From BRH-c25 sp041690515 (GTDB lineage Bacteria; Bacillota; Clostridia; Lutisporales; Lutisporaceae): 19,698 nt of DNA. This document shows positions 8,158-14,686 of this stretch, piece by piece; position 1 is the stretch's first letter, and each line of letters begins with the position of its first letter. The stretch lies in assembly GCA_041690515.1 (NCBI GenBank), contig JAWLHF010000061.1, forward strand, positions 1 to 19,698, written 5' to 3'. Below the pieces are notes generated by a model that was given only the letters and a program-made list of their open reading frames with translations, did no database searches and was not told the DNA's origin. The translations under genes were made by a program, and so were the position numbers.

Positions 8158-8173
8158 GAGTGAACGTTCACTC
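8158..8173. promoter_or_regulatory. TetR operator 2 (perfect 16-bp palindrome)
   Basis: GAGTGAACGTTCACTC is fully self-complementary and begins nine bases after the rightward -10, so it overlaps the start of transcription. It shares 15 of 16 bases with operator 1. The position is that of a roadblock/occlusion operator. Confidence 0.8.
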
Positions 8174-8234
8174 ACCGACTTCTTTAGGTTAATCCACTGA
8201 GTAGAACTCTAATTTTCATAGGGGGTATGATAAA

Positions 8235-9710
8235 ATGGATAACCGATATGCAATCTCAGAATATCCGGATTCTGCCGAGGTCATAAGGCAGCTTGACGAG
8301 CTGATAAAAAAACCCATATATACGATCAAACCTGAGGTCTTAAAAAGATATGTTGAAGTGTACTATGGGAGGGAGTGTAAAAAATCAAAGGAGATAATTG
8401 AAGAAGCGAAGGAAATAATCCCTGGCGGGGTACAGCACAATCTTGCCTTTAACTACCCCTTTCCGCTGGTATTTACAAAAGCAGAGGGTGCTTATCTATA
8501 TGATATAGACGGAAACAGATACTATGACTTTTTGCAGGCTGGAGGTCCTACGGTCTTGGGCAGCAATCCTCCTGAAGTACGCAGCAATGTCATTGAGCTA
8601 TTAAATGACTGCGGTCCTTCCACGGGGCTTTTTCATGAATATGAATATAAGCTTGGCAAGAAAATATCAGAGAATATAAAATCAGTCGAAATGTTCAGGA
8701 TGCTGGGATCTGGTACAGAGGCATGCATGGCTGCAATAAGGGCCGCGCGGCTTGCAACTAAAAAGAAATATATAATAAAGATGGGGGGGGCTTATCACGG
8801 CTGGAGCGATCAGCTTGCATACGGAATACGTATTCCCGGCTCAAAATGGACACAATCCCATGGTATTCCTCATTTTTGCTTTAAGAATACCCAGGAGTTC
8901 TTTCCAAATGATTTGAATGACCTTGAAAGGAAGCTGAAGTTAAATAGCATCAGGGGAGGAACTGCTGCAGTGATAATAGAACCGGTCGGCCCGGAAAGTG
9001 GTACAAGGCCGCTGGATAAGGACTTCAACAAGGGAGTTGAGGCACTTTGCAGAAAATACGGAGCCCTTTTCATTTTTGATGAGGTTGTAACTGCATTCAG
9101 GATAGGCATGGCAGGAGCACAGGGGTATTTTGGAGTTTCCCCGGATCTAACCGTTTTTGGGAAGGTGGTTGCAGGAGGCTATCCCGGAGCAGGAGGCCTG
9201 GGAGGGAAAAGAGAATACATGAAATTCCTGTCGGCGGGAATAGCATCAGGGGATAAACATAAGAAAGCCCTTGTGGGTGGAACTATGGCAGCAAATCCAC
9301 TGAGCTGCGTTGCAGGTTACCATACATTATGTGAAATTGAAAGAACCAACGCAGCCCAAAGAGCTGGACAGATGGGTGACAGAATTATAAAGGGTTTAAA
9401 ACAGCTGATTAAGAAACACAATCTGCCTTTTGTGGCATTTAACCAAGGTTCAATATGCCACCTGGAAACAGTCGGTACCATGCATTACTCCATAGACTGG
9501 TCAAAGCCGTGGCAGCTGCCAAAGGTATTGAAGGAAACCTCAGAGCGAAAGAAGGAGATGGAGCATATGGGTGCGGTATATATGGCAGAAGGTATAGTCA
9601 CTGTAGCAGGCAGCAGGCTTTATACCAGCGCTGCATATAATGAAGGCATGATAGATGACGTACTTGTCAGGTTTGATAAAATATTCGGGGAGATAGCCGT
9701 GAAGGCATAA
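8235..9710 (+). CDS. PLP-dependent class III aminotransferase (glutamate-1-semialdehyde aminomutase-like)
   Basis: This is a 491-residue PLP enzyme of the class III aminotransferase family, nearest in style to glutamate-1-semialdehyde 2,1-aminomutases but longer, with an N-terminal extension of about 60 residues before EAKEIIPGGVQ. Visible motifs are GSGTEACMAAIRAAR (PLP phosphate region), GAYHGW, IIEPVGPESG, FDEVVTAFR with PLP-ring Asp282, and VFGKVVAGG with the Schiff-base Lys310. The start ATG is preceded by GGGGG (8221-8225). No heme-biosynthesis gene is nearby, and it heads an operon with an aldolase and an aldehyde oxidoreductase, so a catabolic role on an amino-carbonyl or amino-sugar compound is more likely than a tetrapyrrole role. 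The reaction, whether transfer or 1,2-amino shift, is not known. Confidence 0.88.
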   Translation: MDNRYAISEYPDSAEVIRQLDELIKKPIYTIKPEVLKRYVEVYYGRECKKSKEIIEEAKEIIPGGVQHNLAFNYPFPLVFTKAEGAYLYDIDGNRYYDFLQAGGPTVLGSNPPEVRSNVIELLNDCGPSTGLFHEYEYKLGKKISENIKSVEMFRMLGSGTEACMAAIRAARLATKKKYIIKMGGAYHGWSDQLAYGIRIPGSKWTQSHGIPHFCFKNTQEFFPNDLNDLERKLKLNSIRGGTAAVIIEPVGPESGTRPLDKDFNKGVEALCRKYGALFIFDEVVTAFRIGMAGAQGYFGVSPDLTVFGKVVAGGYPGAGGLGGKREYMKFLSAGIASGDKHKKALVGGTMAANPLSCVAGYHTLCEIERTNAAQRAGQMGDRIIKGLKQLIKKHNLPFVAFNQGSICHLETVGTMHYSIDWSKPWQLPKVLKETSERKKEMEHMGAVYMAEGIVTVAGSRLYTSAAYNEGMIDDVLVRFDKIFGEIAVKA

Positions 9711-9722
9711 CAGGTGGCAAAT

Positions 9723-10910
9723 ATGAAGGCACATGAAGCAAAGGAATTGGTTGTCCAAGCAGGAAGAAGGCTTTTGGCTGAAGGGTTGATTGCTCGTACG
9801 TGGGGTAATGTCAGCTGCCGCATCAATGACAACAGCTTCGCCATTACTCCAAGGGGCAGGGACTATATGTCCCTTACACCGGAAGATATTGTAGAAGTAC
9901 AGATCGAGGACTGCAGCTACAAGGGGGAAATCAAGCCCTCCTCTGAAAAGGGGATTCATGCAGAGGTATACAAGCTGCGTCCCGAGATCAATTTTGTCAT
10001 ACATACACACCAGAATAATGCTTCGGCAATTAGTGCCGCAGGTATATTGTCAATAAGCAATGAGAATGGAAAAGCCTGCATTGGTGAAAAAGTGCTCTGT
10101 GCTGATTATGCTTTGCCTGGGACAAAGAAACTGAAGAGGAATGTTGCTAAGGTCATTTCAGATTCAAAGAGCAAGGCGGTTATTATGAGGAATCATGGAG
10201 CATTATGCTTTGGGATAGATTATGAAGAAGCATTTTTGGCTGCTTCTGAACTTGAAGACATATGCAGCAGAAGTATTGAAAAGCAGTATTTGAAAATAAG
10301 CCGCAAGACCGATTATGATGAATTTGATATGATATATTTTGCCCTTTCAAATTTAGTAGACAGGACAATAACATTAAGTGATAATATTATTGTCCCGTAT
10401 TGTGAAAGCCAGAGGACGGAAAAAGGGTTCAATTTATTTATAAAAGACAGAGGAACAATAGAGGTATGCAGTAATATGCCGGATGGATCGCTGCCAAGGG
10501 AAGCACAGCTGTATAAAACAATATATGAGAAGCGTAAGGATATAAACCACATTATTCATATGGTATCGACATATACTGCTGCTGTATCAAACCTGAACAC
10601 CACACTACGACCATATCTTGATGATTTTGCCCAGATTGCCGGAACCTCTGTGAAGACTGTTGAAGACGATCCGGAAGTTCTCTGTAATGCATTGAAAGCT
10701 GCTTCGGCAGTGCTTATAAAAAACTATGGAGCATTATGCTGCGGAAACACAAGAGGAGATGCAGAAGCGGTGGGTATGGTCATGGAGAAGAACTGTAAAG
10801 CATTGGTTACAGCTGCTTTATATGGGAATGCCAAACCTCTTTCTCCCATTGAGTGCACTCTAATGAGGCTTGTATACCTTAAAAAATATTCGAAGCTGCA
10901 GTTTTCCTAG
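9723..10910 (+). CDS. Tandem class II aldolase/adducin-family protein, second half degenerate
   Basis: This 395-residue protein contains two class II aldolase/adducin units; typical members have one unit of about 210-230 residues. The first half keeps the L-fuculose-1-phosphate aldolase-type residues: GNVS near residue 30, catalytic Glu75 in SSEKGIHAE, zinc ligands His94 and His96 in HTH, and a third His158 in NHG. The second half repeats the pattern but with HMV (279-281) in place of HTH and NYG (334-336) in place of NHG, so it has lost metal ligands. The ATG at 9723 is chosen because AGGTGG (9712-9717) lies five bases before it; the GTG at 9714 overlaps that site. It starts 12 bases after the aminotransferase stop. 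The likely reaction is zinc-dependent retro-aldol cleavage of a phosphorylated sugar to DHAP and an aldehyde; the substrate is unknown. Confidence 0.86.
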   Translation: MKAHEAKELVVQAGRRLLAEGLIARTWGNVSCRINDNSFAITPRGRDYMSLTPEDIVEVQIEDCSYKGEIKPSSEKGIHAEVYKLRPEINFVIHTHQNNASAISAAGILSISNENGKACIGEKVLCADYALPGTKKLKRNVAKVISDSKSKAVIMRNHGALCFGIDYEEAFLAASELEDICSRSIEKQYLKISRKTDYDEFDMIYFALSNLVDRTITLSDNIIVPYCESQRTEKGFNLFIKDRGTIEVCSNMPDGSLPREAQLYKTIYEKRKDINHIIHMVSTYTAAVSNLNTTLRPYLDDFAQIAGTSVKTVEDDPEVLCNALKAASAVLIKNYGALCCGNTRGDAEAVGMVMEKNCKALVTAALYGNAKPLSPIECTLMRLVYLKKYSKLQFS

Positions 10911-10932
10911 AGTATAGGCGGGACTGCAGCTT
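10893..10932 (+). terminator. Hairpin between aldolase and AOR genes, possible attenuator
   Basis: AAGCTGCAGT (10893-10902) pairs perfectly with ACTGCAGCTT (10923-10932); inside the loop CCTA (10906-10909) pairs with TAGG (10915-10918). It is followed by TTTATATTT. The left arm is in the aldolase coding end. It could reduce read-through into the AOR gene or mark a processing site. Confidence 0.45.
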
Positions 10933-10989
10933 TATATTTGTGATGCGGTTTATGTATTTCAGAGTATTATAAGGAGGGGAGATAGAAAA

Positions 10990-12876
10990 ATGAGCAGATA
11001 CGGCGGGTATGCAGGAAAAGTGCTTCTGATCGATCTGGATAATAAAGAAGTGAAGGACTACCCCTGGTCTGATGAGGACAGGGAATTATTTCTCGGTGGC
11101 AAGATTATGGCTGCCAAAATACTATATGATAATATTAGAGCCACTATAGATCCATTATCTCCAGAAAACCTCCTGGTCATCACAACGGGGCCGCTTACAG
11201 GGACAGGGACTCCCAGCACAAGCAGGTTCAATATATCAGCAATATCCCCTTTGACTGGCTTGGCTGCTTCCTCCAACTGCGGTGGGAGTTTTGGAATCCA
11301 CCTGAAAAAGGCAGGCTATGACGGTATAGTATTTACAGGCAGGGCTGGGGAAAAAACCTGGGTGGAAATAACCGAAAAGGGAGTGCGCTTTCACAGAGCA
11401 GAAGATATATGGGGCAAGACAACGGGTGAAACCCAGAGATTGCTTGGAGGGAGAAGCGGCAAGCTGGTTATAGGACCAGCAGGGGAGAATCTTGTGAAAT
11501 ACGCCTCCATAGTGAGCGAGGAGAGGGTTGCTGGAAGAGCAGGTATAGGAGCGGTCATGGGCTCCAAGAATCTTAAGGCAGTCACAGCATCAGGCACTGT
11601 AACAGTTGAGGTTAAGCAAAAGAAAAGGCTGAAGGAGATTAATAAGAAATGGGTAGAAGCATTGAAAAGTCATCCGATGACAGGAATAAGGCTTCCAAGG
11701 TTTGGCACTGCAGGGCTGCTAAAAAGCATGAATGCAAAACACATGCTGGCCACCCGTAATTATAAGAAAGGCCAATTTGGCAATTATGAAAAACTATCCG
11801 GGGAGTATATTGCTGATAAGTATTTGATCAAGAATAAAGGATGTGTGACCTGTCCGATACAATGTGGACGAGTGGTGGAAGTAGGGGGGCGGGCGGTAAA
11901 AGGACCCGAATTGGAAACCATAGGCCTTCTGGGCTCAAATTTGGAAAATGACGATATGGAGCGGATAAACGAATGGAATTATCTGCTTGATGAGTTGGGG
12001 ATGGATACCATGTCAGTAGGCAGCACCATAGCCTTTGCAATGGAGCTGAATGAAAAAGGCTTATGGTCCAATGGACTTGAATTCGGAAAAACGAAGAACA
12101 TAACAGAACTGCTTAAGGATATAGCTTACAGGAAGGGAATCGGCAGCATACTGGCAGATGGAAGCAGAAGGGTTTCGGAGATATTTGGAGGAAAAGAATA
12201 TGCAATCCATGTAAAAGGCCTCGAACTGGCTGCATACGAGCCCAGAGGCGCCGTAGGCCAGGGGCTGGGTTATGCAGTGTCAAACAGAGGGGGCTGTCAT
12301 TTAAATGGAGGATACCTGGTCTTCATGGAAGGCCTTGGCCTTAATGCAGACCCCTACACTCATAAGTCAAAGGCTGAACTCACTATTATGTTCCAGGACC
12401 TTATGGAGGCAGTATCAGCAGCCGGAAGCTGCTTGTTCACCACTTATGCAATGCTTCCGGGAATATTAATCTCCAAGTCTGAGGGCAGGATGAACAGGAT
12501 TTTAAGCAGGCTTATTATACATACCGGAGGAATCATTGATATTATTAACAAACACCCGGGACTTTTGTTCTTTAAAATACCCATGATTCCTCACGTTAAT
12601 GCTCTGGAGGCTGTTACGGGAATGAAGATGAGCTTGGGAAGATTTAAAAAAACCGGGGAGCGGGGATATAACCTTGAAAGACTCCTAAACATAAGATTGG
12701 GGCTGACTTACAGGGATGACAACCTGCCTGAACGCTTGGAAAAGGAGCTTCAGATTCCGGAGGATGAAAGAACAAGGGTATCTCTGGGAAAAATGCTAAA
12801 AGCCTATTACAAGTCAAGAGAGTGGGATAGTCAGGGAATTCCTCTAAAATCAAAGCTGAAGAAGCTAGGGTTATAA
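10990..12876 (+). CDS. Aldehyde:ferredoxin oxidoreductase (tungsten, AOR family)
   Basis: This is a 628-residue enzyme of the AOR family, the usual length for these tungsten-bis-pterin, [4Fe-4S] proteins, which oxidise aldehydes to acids and pass electrons to ferredoxin. The start reads GGYAGKVLLIDL, typical of the family. The iron-sulfur ligands are Cys285, Cys288 and Cys292 in CVTCPIQC, and the fourth is probably Cys481 in AAGSC. The N-terminal cofactor domain has TGPLTGTGTPSTSRF and NCGGSFG. The ATG is preceded by AAGGAGGGG at 10971-10979. It is the last gene of the TetR-controlled rightward operon, 79 bases after the aldolase, with a hairpin between. It would oxidise the aldehyde made by the aldolase or aminotransferase (inference). 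No partner ferredoxin subunit gene lies beside it. Substrate range is unknown. Confidence 0.92.
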   Translation: MSRYGGYAGKVLLIDLDNKEVKDYPWSDEDRELFLGGKIMAAKILYDNIRATIDPLSPENLLVITTGPLTGTGTPSTSRFNISAISPLTGLAASSNCGGSFGIHLKKAGYDGIVFTGRAGEKTWVEITEKGVRFHRAEDIWGKTTGETQRLLGGRSGKLVIGPAGENLVKYASIVSEERVAGRAGIGAVMGSKNLKAVTASGTVTVEVKQKKRLKEINKKWVEALKSHPMTGIRLPRFGTAGLLKSMNAKHMLATRNYKKGQFGNYEKLSGEYIADKYLIKNKGCVTCPIQCGRVVEVGGRAVKGPELETIGLLGSNLENDDMERINEWNYLLDELGMDTMSVGSTIAFAMELNEKGLWSNGLEFGKTKNITELLKDIAYRKGIGSILADGSRRVSEIFGGKEYAIHVKGLELAAYEPRGAVGQGLGYAVSNRGGCHLNGGYLVFMEGLGLNADPYTHKSKAELTIMFQDLMEAVSAAGSCLFTTYAMLPGILISKSEGRMNRILSRLIIHTGGIIDIINKHPGLLFFKIPMIPHVNALEAVTGMKMSLGRFKKTGERGYNLERLLNIRLGLTYRDDNLPERLEKELQIPEDERTRVSLGKMLKAYYKSREWDSQGIPLKSKLKKLGL

Positions 12877-12879
12877 AAA

Positions 12880-12913
12880 ACGGGCAGCAATCGTCGAAAT
12901 GATTGCCGTCCGT
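12880..12913. terminator. Bidirectional terminator between AOR and TDT genes
   Basis: A 13-bp stem spans 12880-12892 and 12901-12913, with one G-U pair and one mismatch, and an eight-base loop. A run of A at 12875-12880 gives a T-run on the minus strand, so it is a good terminator for the leftward TDT operon; the plus side is followed by TATTATATAT, a weaker signal. Confidence 0.7.
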
Positions 12914-12935
12914 TATTATATATAAAAGTTGATGT

Positions 12936-13895
12936 TCAGCAGGATTTTGGTTTTTCCGGACTTTCCTGCTTCAGGGGTTCCCGGGAGGAGGAAATATATC
13001 TCAAATATCTGATTGATACATAAACAACCATACATATTGATAATATTTCTATAAAATATACCGGGTATTTAAGCCAAAGCGGCATATTTCCAGTCTTCAG
13101 CAGGAATGCATAAGTTCCCTTTACAGCAATTGCGCTGATTATAAAAGGAAAAGTGAAGGCTGAGTAACTGGGGTAGAATTTCAGCTTTAGCGCCTTAGGC
13201 ATATATATAAGCACTGAAATAAGCATGACTAATGATAATATGCCCAGGAAAACAATCATAGTCATATTCTTTTCCTGGAAGGAGTTGAGATATCCTGCAA
13301 GACAGAGGCTGGCAGGTGCAGCAAGTATCGTAACAGTCGGCAAAGCTGCTTCGGGTATCTCTTTTACTACAAGTACTCTATATAAAATAACAGGGAGCAG
13401 TATCAGGTAGGAAGCAAAGCCGAACCAGAAAATATACTGTCCCAGACTGTTAAGGCCAAATACAGGAGCAGTGACACTTCCGCTGACAATTCCAACATAC
13501 ACAATGAAGTAGCTGGGGAAAACCTTTTTTATGTTGAATGCTGGAATGTACTTTTTTGTAAAGAGGGCCAACAGCAGAATATGCAGCAGCAAGCCGAAAA
13601 ACCATGTCCCTAAGGCAATAACCGGCAGGAAAGCCTTTATATAGGTGGACAGAATCATCAAACCCATGGAAAAGGTAGGCAATACACTGGCTGCTACAGG
13701 ATTATCAAAGCCTTCTTTTATTGTTCCGGGGAGTATGACTGCTTTGGCAGCAATAAGGATCATAAGGATAAAGGCTGCAGCTCCAAAGAAATATCTGAAG
13801 ACATTTCCATAGGAGGATAGCAGATTTCCTGTTGCTGCAAGGGCAAGCATCAAACCTGACATAGGAAGGGGTATTTTCTTTATTATTGAAAACAT
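12936..13895 (-). CDS. TDT-family anion channel/exporter (TehA/SLAC1-like)
   Basis: This is a 319-residue membrane protein of the tellurite-resistance/dicarboxylate transporter (TDT, SLAC1-like voltage-dependent anion channel) family, about ten hydrophobic segments. It opens with IPLPMSGLMLALAATGNLL and later has the family-typical FDNPVAASVLPTFSMGL and YPSYSAFTFPFIISAIA. The C-terminal tail is hydrophilic. Family members carry malate, sulfite, chloride/nitrate or related anions. The ATG at 13895 has GAGG a few bases upstream and is only three bases after the C_GCAxxG_C_C gene stop, so the two are cotranscribed and probably translationally coupled. The transported anion is unknown. Confidence 0.88.
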   Translation of the reverse strand: MFSIIKKIPLPMSGLMLALAATGNLLSSYGNVFRYFFGAAAFILMILIAAKAVILPGTIKEGFDNPVAASVLPTFSMGLMILSTYIKAFLPVIALGTWFFGLLLHILLLALFTKKYIPAFNIKKVFPSYFIVYVGIVSGSVTAPVFGLNSLGQYIFWFGFASYLILLPVILYRVLVVKEIPEAALPTVTILAAPASLCLAGYLNSFQEKNMTMIVFLGILSLVMLISVLIYMPKALKLKFYPSYSAFTFPFIISAIAVKGTYAFLLKTGNMPLWLKYPVYFIEILSICMVVYVSIRYLRYISSSREPLKQESPEKPKSC

Positions 13896-13898
13896 GAT

Positions 13899-14381
13899 CT
13901 ATACCTCAGACTTTTCTGCAATTTTGATTTTTTCCGCCATAACAGGATCCTCCAGAAGCCTTTGGGCTATCCATGAAGCTACTTCACCGGTTATTCTGAC
14001 ACAGTGGGCTTTTCTCTCAGGACTGGTAAATTCATAATTTTTTACCAACACACGGCAGCAGGTACTCTTGTAGATATCCCTGATGTGATCATGTAAGGCG
14101 GCTGAAGCAGGAAACATCTCCTCCCTCATCGGCTCACCGTGTTCTCTGCCGTATGCCATTCCCAAAGCCATAGCCCCTCCGCTGACAGCCCCGCAGAGAC
14201 AGCCGGATTTGCCCAAGCCTATAGGAAAAGCAGAGGCCAGTCTGACAACATCCTTGTCATAAGGCCAGCCCAGCAGCTCGTTAATTGTATGAACAACAGC
14301 TTCGGAGCAGAAGAACTCGCCTCTCTCAAAATATCCTTCAGCCTTCTTTCGGACAGCTTCAGCAATCATGTTATTTTCCAT
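13899..14381 (-). CDS. C_GCAxxG_C_C family redox protein
   Basis: This is a small cytoplasmic protein of about 160 residues from the C_GCAxxG_C_C family, putative redox-active proteins with four conserved cysteines and a CGAxxG motif. Visible cysteines are Cys25 (FFCSEAVV), Cys61 and Cys63 (GCLCGAVSGG), Cys108 and Cys109, and Cys127, so it has two beyond the conserved set. The ATG at 14381 is chosen because GGAGGAG lies about seven bases before it; a longer open frame upstream to 14528 has no ribosome binding site and is not family-like. It is the first gene of an operon with the TDT transporter. The biochemical role of this family is not established. Confidence 0.88.
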   Translation of the reverse strand: MENNMIAEAVRKKAEGYFERGEFFCSEAVVHTINELLGWPYDKDVVRLASAFPIGLGKSGCLCGAVSGGAMALGMAYGREHGEPMREEMFPASAALHDHIRDIYKSTCCRVLVKNYEFTSPERKAHCVRITGEVASWIAQRLLEDPVMAEKIKIAEKSEV

Positions 14382-14686
14382 AAAATCTCCTCCAATTCTT
14401 ATAAAGCAAATAATACAAATATAATATATTCTAAGGAGGCCACGGATACAAATAGAAAAAGTCAATAGAACACAAGGGATTAATAGATAATGAAAATACT
14501 GAAGCCTTTTTCTTAAGGAGGGGAACATCTAGATTACAATTGTGTTAAAAAATGCTGGAAAGGCAGGGCAATTGTAGTATTATGTAGAATTACCGGAATA
14601 TAAATTTCTTTACATAAGCCAAACTGCACTAAACCCTATTCTTATATGGTTTATGTTATGAAAAATCATCTGTTAAGGAGAAAGCT
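14382..14686. other. Intergenic region between divergent genes
   Basis: This 305-base stretch has no convincing gene. It holds the upstream region of the redox-TDT operon (leftward) and of the GHL10-amidase gene (rightward). Two Shine-Dalgarno-like runs, TAAGGAGG (14432-14439) and AAGGAGGGG (14515-14523), are not followed by start codons in a usable frame. TACAATTG (14535-14542) and CAATTGTA (14569-14576) form an inverted repeat. AAGGAG at 14675-14680 is the ribosome binding site of the next gene. No clear -35/-10 pair stood out. Confidence 0.5.

Noticed and set aside
8227..8234. ATG at 8227 as an alternative start near the aminotransferase
   Set aside because: It is out of frame and reaches a stop after about 20 codons; ATG 8235 is in the conserved frame with a suitable ribosome binding site.
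8235..9710. Bona fide hemL (tetrapyrrole biosynthesis)
   Set aside because: The protein is longer than HemL, has a divergent N-terminus, and sits in a TetR-controlled catabolic-type operon with no heme genes.
5704..12876. Known sulfoglycolysis or standard L-fucose pathway
   Set aside because: Signature enzymes (sulfosugar isomerase/reductase, fucose isomerase, lactaldehyde reductase) are absent from the window.
14490..14516. Eight-codon mini-ORF (MKILKPFS) before an AAGGAGGGG run
   Set aside because: The spacing to a weak AAGGGA is too long, and there is no downstream gene positioned for leader-peptide control.
14382..14528. Longer N-terminus of the C_GCAxxG_C_C protein
   Set aside because: The extra 49 residues are hydrophobic/cysteine-rich translation of an AT-rich intergenic region, lack a ribosome binding site and are absent from the family; ATG 14381 has a strong site.
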